Source: an uncultured Porphyromonadaceae bacterium (GTDB lineage Bacteria > Bacteroidota > Bacteroidia > Bacteroidales > Muribaculaceae). Taken from it: a stretch of 12,263 nt of DNA. The position numbers were made by a program, and so were the translations under genes. Of the stretch, positions 1 to 8,148 are shown piece after piece. Every line of letters begins with the position of its first letter. The first letter of the stretch is position 1. The notes under the pieces were generated by a model that worked only from the letters and a program-made list of their open reading frames with translations, ran no database searches and had not been told where the DNA came from. The DNA lies in the NCBI GenBank assembly GCA_947176285.1, contig CAMWQF010000048.1, positions 1-12,263 on the forward strand, in the 5' to 3' direction.

Positions 1-1740
1 TGATTCCCAATTCAATTCCTTTTCCATGTGTCCTTTTGATTCTTGTATCAGAAATTCTATGCAATTGACTAGAGTCTTCTCCTTGTTCCTCAAAGATGGG
101 TTTGCACCCAACAACGTCCATGCATTAGCAATCATCATGCAACCTAACTCGTCAAAGCGTAGGGAAGATGAATGATGTTTCTCACCCATGAAATCAATAA
201 TGGCAAGTAACCAAAAGTAGTCGTATGAAGATTCTACTACTTCACGAAAGTCTTTCAGTTTGCCTTTAGGAACATAGTTTGCAGATAGTCTTGGCACTGT
301 AATTATTTTTGTTTCATTTTCTGTTTCTATTGATTTGACAGTAGAAGAATTCACCCCAAGATATTTTCCAGTGAAACTATACCATTTGCCATTTACGCTT
401 ATCTTGTTGAATTGCATTTGTTCAGCCTCTACAAAATCTTCAATCTGGTCAATAAAATTATGTCTGTCAAGCAATGGATACAAATTGGAATCGCTATAGG
501 CGACTAATTTCTTAGCCCCCTTATCCCAACCATCGACAGTGAGTTTTATATCTTTTACGGTAAAGCATACGTTCTTATAATTGAATCTATAAACTTTGTT
601 ATTGAAGATTTTTAGTTTTCCAGTAGTTGAATAAACTCTCTCTCCCTTACTGTTGAATATTGAGCAGCGATTAGTTGTATTCTCCACAAAAAAGTCAATA
701 GGATTATTCTTGTGTATTGGCTTTTGAACATTATTCACGATGAATTCATTCATTTCATTCTCAATAGAATCCACGTTGATACTATGTCCATTCTCTTTAT
801 CCAAAGTGACAGGTCCTTTTTTCTCATAGGAATAATCTATTATATTTAATTCCTGCTCATGTAGACAATCAATTGCGCTGTTGATGCTGTCAATAAGGTC
901 GGATGAGCCATCTTCGCCCATCAACTTTATTTTTAAGTCTGCAAGGAAGTTTTCATATGTAAACGAGAAGGATGGGATTAAGTCACCTGGACGAAAAGCA
1001 TTTTCCGTAATCTTTTCATGAAGTTCAAAGACTGAAGGACAAATTTCTTTGAATAATTTTCTTTCATTAATGTGCTCTTTCAGGAACTTGTAATACTCAA
1101 TGCACAATACATACTGGATGTCTTCATTTAGAGCATAGAATTTTTTCTCAGCATCCTTGTAGATCTCGTTAACTCTTGAATCATTATCTTTAGATGAAGT
1201 GCCCATGAAACTCTCATATTCATTTAGAGCAATCGCATAATTGTCTACAAAGTTATCTTCGCTGGCAGACATTCTGTCGATAGATCTCGGCGATAATGTA
1301 GTATATGTTTCCAAAAGAGCGCGCTTCAAGGATGATCTACCAGATTGAAGTGTCATCAAGAAGTATAAGTCTTCGTCAAGTTCTGCATAATTTACACAAT
1401 CAAGTAGTTTGGATTCAGAAGGCTTCACATGGGTATCTCTCATGAGATTGATAATATCCTCTTTGCCCCTAACAGGTACGATATGCCAGAATCCTTCACT
1501 CTGCATAAACCAAAATGGCAGATATGCTTCAGGAAGAAAAGTTGCTTCATTAGGTAGGACCTTATTCCATACCTTGAGGAAAGTACTCCTGAGTGTATCA
1601 TCATAGCGAATCTCATTATCTGAAATAGCACATGATTCAAACATGTCTATGATGCTAAGCAGAAGTACAGCCTTATGTGGAGATTTACGATTAAACTTGT
1701 TATTAGATTTGAGATTTCTGAAAGCGTTTAAGTAATCCAT
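1..1740 (-). CDS. Partial protein with N-terminal ScoMcrA-like sulfur-binding-type domain (3' end beyond window)
   Basis: Translating the minus strand from the ATG at 1740 gives 580 codons with no stop down to base 1, so the C-terminus is missing. An in-frame TGA at 1756-1758 upstream makes this ATG the natural start. Residues about 5-90 resemble the N-terminal DNA sulfur-binding domain of ScoMcrA-type restriction enzymes: a PHKAVLLLSIID segment (21-32) and a YLPFWFMQSEGFWHIVP segment (73-89). In that family the domain binds phosphorothioated DNA and is usually followed by an HNH nuclease. No HNH or PD-(D/E)XK motif is evident in the visible part, so a nuclease, if any, should lie off the left edge. 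Residues about 505-580 form a second helical segment beginning DYFWLLAIIDF. The gene follows the 203-residue protein by 19 bp and is last in the visible operon. Likely role: recognition of, or restriction by, the modification made upstream. The gene boundary is certain; the domain is assigned by eye. Confidence 0.75.
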   Translation of the reverse strand, partial: MDYLNAFRNLKSNNKFNRKSPHKAVLLLSIIDMFESCAISDNEIRYDDTLRSTFLKVWNKVLPNEATFLPEAYLPFWFMQSEGFWHIVPVRGKEDIINLMRDTHVKPSESKLLDCVNYAELDEDLYFLMTLQSGRSSLKRALLETYTTLSPRSIDRMSASEDNFVDNYAIALNEYESFMGTSSKDNDSRVNEIYKDAEKKFYALNEDIQYVLCIEYYKFLKEHINERKLFKEICPSVFELHEKITENAFRPGDLIPSFSFTYENFLADLKIKLMGEDGSSDLIDSINSAIDCLHEQELNIIDYSYEKKGPVTLDKENGHSINVDSIENEMNEFIVNNVQKPIHKNNPIDFFVENTTNRCSIFNSKGERVYSTTGKLKIFNNKVYRFNYKNVCFTVKDIKLTVDGWDKGAKKLVAYSDSNLYPLLDRHNFIDQIEDFVEAEQMQFNKISVNGKWYSFTGKYLGVNSSTVKSIETENETKIITVPRLSANYVPKGKLKDFREVVESSYDYFWLLAIIDFMGEKHHSSSLRFDELGCMMIANAWTLLGANPSLRNKEKTLVNCIEFLIQESKGHMEKELNWES

Positions 1741-1759
1741 GTGAAAGAATGAAAATCAA

Positions 1760-2371
1760 TTAGAGTTCTTCGGGAAAATTATCCGAATCTGCGACAGTAG
1801 TTCTTTTTGTTGTTAGCTGAAGGAATATGTCAAGGAATGAACGATGGGAAAAGAAACAGCTTTTGTCGTTTTTGAGTTTATCTTCCATAACAGAGAATCC
1901 GTAGTTGGCATATTCTTCCATCGTTTCAATGAGCTTAGTTATAACGGTGCTAACTTTTATTTCACCCTTATCCAGTGCAATCCAATCAATATCGGTCTTA
2001 GCCACCAGTGCAATAAAAATATAGGAACGCAAAGCAGGATAAGCTTTACGAAACTTCTTAGAATCAAGATTACCCCAATACTGCAAAGGCTGTCCAAGAT
2101 CCTTCAAGTCATCTGATTCTTCTGTCAAAGGTAATCGCCTATTAGAATACAAACCGATGAAAAAAGCCATAATGTATGGTTCGTACCCAGCACCAAGAAT
2201 CTTACCTTTAGCACCTGTGTTTTCAGAAGCACCTACGCCATAGTCAGAAATTACACGCATTACATTTTGTTCATACTTCTTTTCAAATTTGGGTTTTCTT
2301 CTTCCCCAAATATCAATAAGCTTTTCACCCTTGTCTACCAGTTCTTCAATATTATTGAGTATGTCTGCCAT
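1760..2371 (-). CDS. Unrecognised 203-residue protein of the modification operon
   Basis: I do not recognise this family. The protein is soluble, mostly helical in appearance, with no signal peptide, membrane segment or cysteine cluster (one Cys, at residue 172). A likely conserved core is KILGAGYEPYIMAFFIGLYSNRRLPL, split here as residues 57-66 and 67-82, followed by QPLQYWGN (94-101) and a helical FRKAYPALRSYIFIALVA stretch (107-124). The C-terminal 15 residues are acidic and probably disordered. It starts at an ATG 2 bp after the stop of the DndD-like ATPase gene and ends 19 bp before the sulfur-binding-domain gene, so it is co-transcribed with both. Classical Dnd operons place a small DndE next to DndD. 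This protein is about twice DndE's size and shows no DndE-like sequence that I can see, so any DndE-replacing role is only a positional guess. Confidence 0.85.
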   Translation of the reverse strand: MADILNNIEELVDKGEKLIDIWGRRKPKFEKKYEQNVMRVISDYGVGASENTGAKGKILGAGYEPYIMAFFIGLYSNRRLPLTEESDDLKDLGQPLQYWGNLDSKKFRKAYPALRSYIFIALVAKTDIDWIALDKGEIKVSTVITKLIETMEEYANYGFSVMEDKLKNDKSCFFSHRSFLDIFLQLTTKRTTVADSDNFPEEL

Positions 2372-2373
2372 GA

Positions 2374-4512
2374 TTACTTGATTTTAGAGATGACGGTTTG
2401 TATAGTGGTAAGATTCTTGTCATCGAACGGTTTCTTCTTTTCGATACGGAAGACTCTTCCGGATATTTCATTCACCTTAATTCGATCAAGAACAATTTCA
2501 TGATTGGCATTTTCTTTTAAGAAACTTTTAGTGACGATAATTACTTGTTTGTTTAAAGTGCTGATAACATTAAAGAATTCACTTTCTTTGGCTTCAGTAA
2601 ATGAAGATGTAGGAGCATCAAACAACAGAGGAATTTCGGTCTTGTCCTTTTCACTTGACAGTTTGCTAATAGCAAAGAGAACTGACATCAAATACGTTGT
2701 GCGTAAGGCTGTATTAGGATGGAAAATACGTGTGTTGTCGTTATTCATCAATACTACTTCACCCTGTCCATTAGCCTTCTCAAGAATGCGAATTGTACCC
2801 TTGAAGTCGTTTGTATTCAACTTGTCAAGGAATATATTTGACTCATCCTCAATAGCATGAAGGAGACGCTTCTTGTTTGTTTCTCTTGCAGTCTTGAAAG
2901 CATCGGAAATCTGACGGATTATAAGAGCTGTCATTGCATAGATTGCAGCAGATGTCCCTTCTGCAAGTTTACTTAATGCTTCCTGGGCATTTTCAAGTTC
3001 TTCGCGATGCTTAGAACGTTGCCGCTTCAAGATTTCAATCCTATTTTCTGCTTTATTCTTCAGATCAATCCAATTAGATATGCTTTCATAGTTAGCAAGG
3101 AGCTGTTCTTCTGAAAGCCCATCCGTTTGAGCAAGAATACGTTTCTTCTGCTCAAACTCCAAATCAAGATTAGCATCAATTTTCTTAACCTCATCGTGCA
3201 GCCGATTGTTGAAGGCTATTGCATCTTGAATCTTCTTGCGAAGTTTCGTAATCTCTGAAAGATTGTCGTTGAGGGTTGTGTCACGCTTTTGTAATTCAAC
3301 AATGTAATTATTCTTATAATAAGGTTCAATCTCTTCGTCCTCATCAGCCTTTAGAGATTCCTTGTATTCTTCTAGACGATGAAGCATGTATTCCCATGCC
3401 TCAGAATGTTTCTTGGCAGGACGACCGCAAATTTTACAAACCTCATCATCGAGCATTTCCTGCATAATTTTCTGACCAGGAATGTGAACTGGAAGTGGCA
3501 CGAAATCAGTCTTCATTGATTGCATTTTTTTAAGTACCTTATCGGCTCCAGCAGTCAAAAGATAGTCTTGCTCAAGTTTTCTGCGTTTAAGATCAATTTT
3601 ATTAATCTTTGAAGAATACTCTTCTGCAATATCACTAAATCCCATAAGAATCCACATATTGTCCAACAAATTGATTGTGTAGTTCTCATCGATTCGTGCC
3701 CTTGTTTGCGAACGCTTTTGAGATAGTGTTTCTATACGTCGATTTACAGAGATGAGTAGTTTCGAAGCTTCCTTACTTTGTTCGATACTCTTAAGCAAAC
3801 CATCAAAGTTTACAGCCTCATTTTCTTTATTCTTAATTTCACGCTCAATATCAGAAAGCATCCCAGTTTCTCGATCAATAGTATATTTCAGTTGCTTAAT
3901 TTTATCTGTATTCTTCTTGTCAAGTTTCTGTGCATTATCACGTGCCTGATTTGCTTTCTTGGTAGCATATTCCATAAAGGCAAAATATGCTTCAAAATCC
4001 TTCACATCGCTAAATGTTTCCACAAGCATCTTCAGGGCATTTGAACTTTGGAATACATCCAAATCGCCTTCTCCTTTGAACATAGTATATTTGCGTAACT
4101 CAGAAGGAAAATCGTAGTCAAAACGGATACCATCATTCACCGTACGCTCAACTCCATTCATTTCCGTAAGAATATAGGAATAGTTAGATGTACTAACTTC
4201 GCCATCAAACGATTTTGTGAAATGGAACATTTTTTCAAGAGTCTTAACTGTGCCTTTGTGCTCGTATGTCATAGCTACACGGACATCATCAGATTCATTG
4301 GCAAACAACTCATCAATTCTCTTCTTTGAAATGAATTTACCATCCATTTTGTTAGTTCCGTCTGTACGGAATAACCACTCCAGCGCTTCGTAGAATGTTG
4401 TTTTACCGTCACCATTCGATCCAATGATAAGGTTCAATCCATTAATTAGTTCAAAGGTATTGGACTTGTAATAGCTACGGAAATTACAAATTTCTATCTT
4501 CCGTATTATCAT
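2374..4512 (-). CDS. DndD-like SMC/Rad50-type ATPase with zinc hook
   Basis: This 712-residue protein has the split-ATPase layout of the SMC/RecF/Rad50/DndD group. The N-terminal lobe carries the Walker A motif GSNGDGKTT (31-39) after a RecF-like opening (MIIRKIEICNFRSY). Long charged helices (about 185-275 and 375-520), probably antiparallel coiled coil, flank a hook with CKICG (C359, C362), the typical CxxC zinc-hook form. The C-terminal lobe has Walker B IPLLFDAPTSS (627-637). Two oddities stand out: the usual DE pair is D631-A632, and the place of the LSGGE signature holds NTALRTT (600-606). In Dnd systems, DndD is an ATPase required for sulfur incorporation; a DNA-clamping or nicking-control role here is inferred. 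The ATG overlaps the stop of the small gene upstream by 4 bp, so translation is probably coupled. A Rad50-like or RecF-like defence ATPase is the alternative reading. Confidence 0.88.
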   Translation of the reverse strand: MIIRKIEICNFRSYYKSNTFELINGLNLIIGSNGDGKTTFYEALEWLFRTDGTNKMDGKFISKKRIDELFANESDDVRVAMTYEHKGTVKTLEKMFHFTKSFDGEVSTSNYSYILTEMNGVERTVNDGIRFDYDFPSELRKYTMFKGEGDLDVFQSSNALKMLVETFSDVKDFEAYFAFMEYATKKANQARDNAQKLDKKNTDKIKQLKYTIDRETGMLSDIEREIKNKENEAVNFDGLLKSIEQSKEASKLLISVNRRIETLSQKRSQTRARIDENYTINLLDNMWILMGFSDIAEEYSSKINKIDLKRRKLEQDYLLTAGADKVLKKMQSMKTDFVPLPVHIPGQKIMQEMLDDEVCKICGRPAKKHSEAWEYMLHRLEEYKESLKADEDEEIEPYYKNNYIVELQKRDTTLNDNLSEITKLRKKIQDAIAFNNRLHDEVKKIDANLDLEFEQKKRILAQTDGLSEEQLLANYESISNWIDLKNKAENRIEILKRQRSKHREELENAQEALSKLAEGTSAAIYAMTALIIRQISDAFKTARETNKKRLLHAIEDESNIFLDKLNTNDFKGTIRILEKANGQGEVVLMNNDNTRIFHPNTALRTTYLMSVLFAISKLSSEKDKTEIPLLFDAPTSSFTEAKESEFFNVISTLNKQVIIVTKSFLKENANHEIVLDRIKVNEISGRVFRIEKKKPFDDKNLTTIQTVISKIK

Positions 4513-4745
4513 AATATATAGTTTTCGTTAATGTAGTTAAATACCGTCATATAGACTTTCTTTTGATCGCTTTCGTCAGTAGAGCCATCAAGATGTTTGA
4601 TAATTCTTGCTACTGATGCGACAACGACATTTTCTGAATTGATGGCAGTATACAAATCCTCGTATTCTGACTCGTCATAGTTGTAAAGTTCTTGTAAACT
4701 TTTGTCGTCAAGAACCATGTGAAGCATTCTTTCTTTGTTTGTCAT
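4509..4745 (-). CDS. 78-residue small acidic protein between helicase and DndD-like genes
   Basis: This short gene is supported by context. It starts at an ATG overlapping the helicase stop by 4 bp (ATGA) and its own stop overlaps the DndD-like start by 4 bp, so it fills its slot exactly. The protein is acidic and helical, with no cysteine, signal peptide or membrane segment. Recognisable stretches are KERMLHMVLDDKSLQELYNYD (residues 4-13 and 14-24) and a C-terminal VYMTVFNYINENYIL (64-78). I recall similar small proteins annotated only as associated with DNA modification systems, next to DndC- and DndD-like genes, but I cannot confirm family membership by eye. Its position suggests a subunit or adaptor of the DndD-like ATPase or the helicase. 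Residues 25-45 have a YEDLYTAINSENVVVASVARI pattern that could form a helical pair. Function unknown. Confidence 0.85.
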   Translation of the reverse strand: MTNKERMLHMVLDDKSLQELYNYDESEYEDLYTAINSENVVVASVARIIKHLDGSTDESDQKKVYMTVFNYINENYIL

Positions 4746-7033
4746 TGTATGTGCGTATTATTATATAAATTCAAGCCATAATGATTCATAACCTCTCGGA
4801 GTTCTGTTTCTGAGTAAGACGGATTTTCAGATAATAACGCAAAATTATTTACCCTTATCAACTCTCCTTTTAGTAGAGATTGCTCCATTCTGAAACTGCT
4901 ACTGTTTAGACTTACATCAGGCACAACAATAAGGTCATGCAATTCTGCAAGTTTCTTGTCTGGATGAGTACGTAAAACTCTACCTCTGCGCTGTATAAAC
5001 TGTCGAGGATTTCCAGTACTTGAACAGAAGATAGCCAGTTCGCTACGAGGTACATCTACTCCTTCATCAAGACATTTCATGGAGGTCAATACATGTAATT
5101 TGCCAGATGCAAAATCATCAAGGATTTCATCCCGATCTTTTTGTCCCGAAATAAACTTTTTAACGGTAACTCTTTCATCAACCTTGGTAACTGCATGTGT
5201 GTAGATATTTATCAGATGATCTGCATCTGTATCGTCAGTTATATCTTCTGATATATCAAAGTCATCGGCTACGCCAATGTAATCAGGTCGGTTGCCTTCA
5301 GGAACATATATTAAAGAATACTTTAGATTGCCTTTCTCTTCATGACGTCTTTTAATGATGTCTATAAATATTTGAAGTTTGTTCTCGGCTTTATGTATTA
5401 TACGTTTACGAGCAAGCAGCAGCATCTTCAGCATGTCATCAGGATTGTCAAATGTGCAAGTGTTATAGTTGAAATACTTGGAAATCTTTTCTGAAATTTC
5501 AATATAGGCTACCATCTCTTCTGTAGTTAGACGGACAATATGTGGATAGTACATGTATTTGCATAGTACGCCATTCTTGATGGCTTCTTCCATACTATAC
5601 TCAAAAGTGTACTTCTCATCTGAACCGAAAAACTTCTTTAATTTATTATTGCCATAGTCATCGAATTGTCGTTCTGGAGTTGCAGACAATCCGATTCTTC
5701 TAAGATACGGTATCTCTTTTAGTCGTTTTACCAATGATTCAGAACCAATATTGTGACATTCGTCGGCAATAATAAGTAATTTTCGCTTGTCAAAATCATT
5801 CAACACATTGAAGACCTTTTGCCTTGAATAGGATGCGTAGGTGGAAATGATGATATACGACACCTCTTGCTCATTCTCGGTACGATACTTCTCATTGAAG
5901 TGAATGCGTTCCACATCATCTCGCCAAGTCGGATTTTTGGAGTACACCTTGATAATATTTGAGAAACGGAACTTTCGACACTCCTTTTCCCATTGGTTTA
6001 CGAGAGTAATTGTTGGTACGAGAATAATGGCTTTATAATAACCCTTTCGGAGAAAAATTTCTAATAGACAGTTCAAGGCTGTTATCGTCTTGCCAGTACC
6101 TGTCGCCATAGCGAACAATCCCTTCTGCTTATTCTCTTTCCAATTATCAAAGGCTTGTTGCTGATATGGGCGCGGTCCAGTTGGGTATGGGAATCTTGGC
6201 TCAGATTCTTTCTCTTGTTCTATACCCTTGATTTTTTCAATAGCTTGTCTGACTTTTGATTTAGTCTTATTTAGAGCAGTTTTAACGGTTTCTGGTATTC
6301 CTTTTGGTTCAACACTCTCTATTAGAGCAAGTTCATCATTAAGCAACTCTTCCAATCCTTTCGGTTGGAATTGGTTATAAGTGTATCCCTTCAAATCAAC
6401 TGTTTCAACAAACTCAACATCCTTGTCTTGACCATTAAAAGCACTGTCAAATGACCGCTGAATGCCATTTATTCTGCCTACGTCAGCCGGTCCATTCCAA
6501 TCACAATATACGCCAAGACTCTCTTTATTGTGCATAAAAGCTGATAACGAAAAGTTGACGGAGCCTTCGAATCCTATATTGTTTTTGCCGTCACTAAACG
6601 TGCCGCATTTGGTGTGGGCAATGCCGCTTCTGTTGACCATACGCACAATCTTCAGTTCTATTCTTTCGTTGCGTATAAGCCATGCAAGGCATTCAAAGAA
6701 ATGCTTATCCCGCTTATTGAGTGTATAACTCAACTGTTCAAGATTCTGTAAGTCAAAGAACGGCAGTTCTGTTGGTTCATGAGCCATTGATATCGCTGAC
6801 ACATCATCGCTGCTGAGAATATCGTTGATAATCATGCGCATCTTACCGCCATTATAAATAAAGGAAGCGAAGCCGTACGATAAGACATTGATTGCTGACG
6901 ATGAGAAAAAACCAAGCATCAGGTCAAAGGAAGTTGCATTGCATAGCGCTTCGGAAAAGAAACCTACCGGCTCCCATTCTGAATTTGTTTGATACCTGAA
7001 TGATTCAGGCCATGTCACATCAGTCTTCAACAT
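4742..7033 (-). CDS. PLD-type nuclease domain fused to DEAD/DEAH-box (SF2) helicase
   Basis: From the ATG at 7033 the protein is 763 residues. A longer reading from a TTG at 7048 adds five residues and overlaps the DndC-like gene by 13 bp. I prefer the ATG, which lies 2 bp past that gene's stop. Residues 1 to about 210 resemble a phospholipase-D-like domain: H140-x-K142 followed by GSVNFS (157-162). Only one HxK motif is visible, so activity would need a dimer. From about 285 on lies a superfamily 2 helicase: RPYQ (288-291), motif I ATGTGKT (310-316), motif II DECH (424-427), SAT (450-452), DEGVDVP (656-662) and motif VI QRRGRVLR (681-688). Such PLD-helicase fusions are frequent in defence islands, where they act as DNA translocases/nucleases. 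Here it is a candidate restriction effector, or it may remodel DNA for modification. The downstream junction is an ATGA overlap with the small gene. Confidence 0.92.
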   Translation of the reverse strand: MLKTDVTWPESFRYQTNSEWEPVGFFSEALCNATSFDLMLGFFSSSAINVLSYGFASFIYNGGKMRMIINDILSSDDVSAISMAHEPTELPFFDLQNLEQLSYTLNKRDKHFFECLAWLIRNERIELKIVRMVNRSGIAHTKCGTFSDGKNNIGFEGSVNFSLSAFMHNKESLGVYCDWNGPADVGRINGIQRSFDSAFNGQDKDVEFVETVDLKGYTYNQFQPKGLEELLNDELALIESVEPKGIPETVKTALNKTKSKVRQAIEKIKGIEQEKESEPRFPYPTGPRPYQQQAFDNWKENKQKGLFAMATGTGKTITALNCLLEIFLRKGYYKAIILVPTITLVNQWEKECRKFRFSNIIKVYSKNPTWRDDVERIHFNEKYRTENEQEVSYIIISTYASYSRQKVFNVLNDFDKRKLLIIADECHNIGSESLVKRLKEIPYLRRIGLSATPERQFDDYGNNKLKKFFGSDEKYTFEYSMEEAIKNGVLCKYMYYPHIVRLTTEEMVAYIEISEKISKYFNYNTCTFDNPDDMLKMLLLARKRIIHKAENKLQIFIDIIKRRHEEKGNLKYSLIYVPEGNRPDYIGVADDFDISEDITDDTDADHLINIYTHAVTKVDERVTVKKFISGQKDRDEILDDFASGKLHVLTSMKCLDEGVDVPRSELAIFCSSTGNPRQFIQRRGRVLRTHPDKKLAELHDLIVVPDVSLNSSSFRMEQSLLKGELIRVNNFALLSENPSYSETELREVMNHYGLNLYNNTHIQ

Positions 7034-7035
7034 AA

Positions 7036-8148
7036 TTATATAAAGCAATTAGCGCAAAAAGCATCGTTATCTTCATCTGGGTCACTAAATAGATCAACTA
7101 ATTTCGAACTTCCGGCTTTCTTCTTGGCTTCCTGCTTCTTGATTGCATCAAGTTTTATTTGCCGAACTCGTTCCGGCTTTATCAAGTCGGCAAGACTTTC
7201 GTTCTGGTTCCAAGTATAGCCATCTTTTTCAAATTCCATTGCTTTAGCGAAGAGGTCTGGATGCTGCTCATATAGCCAAATCCATTCAATTTTCTGTTGA
7301 AAGAAACAGAAATAGCATCCTGATCGACTACGATTGTATGTACCTTTCATGCCGTCTACTTCAAACTCGATTGGCTTGTAGTAAGCAGGGATACCTACAC
7401 CGCTATCTTCAAGAATGCGGAAAATATCATCTCTTACCAAGATGTCGTCATTGTCAATAAGAGGGAATTCATCCAATTTGCCTACAGGATAATCTGTTCC
7501 TTTAAGATATTCAAACACAGCCTTATTGAATAACTTTATATCAAGATCCATCAGAGCATTAGCTTTTTTACCGTAGAAGAATTCCTTTGTAAGAGGTCTT
7601 TCTAATATTTTTTTGAGTTGGAATTTCAATTCTTCAGGTGCAATATTCATATAGATTTCAGTAAAACGCTCAATATGATTCTTGTGAACTATTGAGTGAA
7701 TTACATCTATACTCCAGATATTCTTTCTGAATGGAAATATTGCTTGAATATTCGGTTTTGTCGATACATAGCCTTCCCGGTCTTCATCGCCACGGATACC
7801 AACGTATGAGATTGTAGGTGTATCCCCTACAAACCTTTCCATTTCAGCGAGTTTCATCTTCTGGGTACACCAACGTTGCTGAGGTGATGGCAGGAAGTTT
7901 CCACTTGCTTTCAGAAAATGTTCGAAAGGTGTTGGCTCCGGACTATCTTCGGCTGCTCGCAGACGCTTGATACCACCAAGGTATGATTCCAAACGATTTA
8001 TCAAAAGGTCGGTCTCTGCAAGTTCGCAACCGGTATCTGTATTGTAATATTCCACATGAAGGTTGGGATACTTTCCCTTCATGTAGATTGCCAGTGCTGC
8101 GCTATCTTTGCCTCCGGATATGCCTAATACGTGTCTTACCTGTGTCAT
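7036..8148 (-). CDS. DndC-like PP-loop / PAPS-reductase-family sulfur-transfer protein
   Basis: This 370-residue cytoplasmic protein belongs to the phosphoadenosine phosphosulfate reductase family. The ATP-pyrophosphatase PP-loop SGGKDS (11-16) is near the N-terminus, followed by EYYNTDTG (33-40), RWCTQKMK (92-99) and GIRGDEDREGY (117-127). DndC in phosphorothioation uses ATP to activate the DNA backbone and carries an Fe-S cluster bound by cysteines. Here the conserved cysteines are C94, a CYFC pair (C278, C281, in RSGCYFCFFQ) and a CANC pair (C365, C368) at the extreme C-terminus. The two CxxC pairs, separated by about 85 residues, could together hold a cluster; this is inference. The start overlaps the stop of the large ATPase by 4 bp. 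Similar enzymes also occur in BREX type 4 (BrxP) and in tRNA or cysteine metabolism. The defence-type neighbours make DNA modification the best reading. Confidence 0.88.
   Translation of the reverse strand: MTQVRHVLGISGGKDSAALAIYMKGKYPNLHVEYYNTDTGCELAETDLLINRLESYLGGIKRLRAAEDSPEPTPFEHFLKASGNFLPSPQQRWCTQKMKLAEMERFVGDTPTISYVGIRGDEDREGYVSTKPNIQAIFPFRKNIWSIDVIHSIVHKNHIERFTEIYMNIAPEELKFQLKKILERPLTKEFFYGKKANALMDLDIKLFNKAVFEYLKGTDYPVGKLDEFPLIDNDDILVRDDIFRILEDSGVGIPAYYKPIEFEVDGMKGTYNRSRSGCYFCFFQQKIEWIWLYEQHPDLFAKAMEFEKDGYTWNQNESLADLIKPERVRQIKLDAIKKQEAKKKAGSSKLVDLFSDPDEDNDAFCANCFI

Noticed and set aside
1440..1640. 66-codon minus-strand open frame within the left-edge gene
   Set aside because: It is in a different frame from the 580-codon continuous frame ending at base 1, which has the domain-like sequence.
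2504..2860. 118-codon plus-strand open frame opposite the DndD-like gene
   Set aside because: It is antisense to the conserved C-terminal ATPase lobe; the hydrophobic composition is a by-product of the opposite strand.
7034..7048. TTG start at 7048 for the PLD-helicase
   Set aside because: It adds only five residues and overlaps the DndC-like gene; the ATG at 7033 lies 2 bp after that gene's stop and is the simpler choice.
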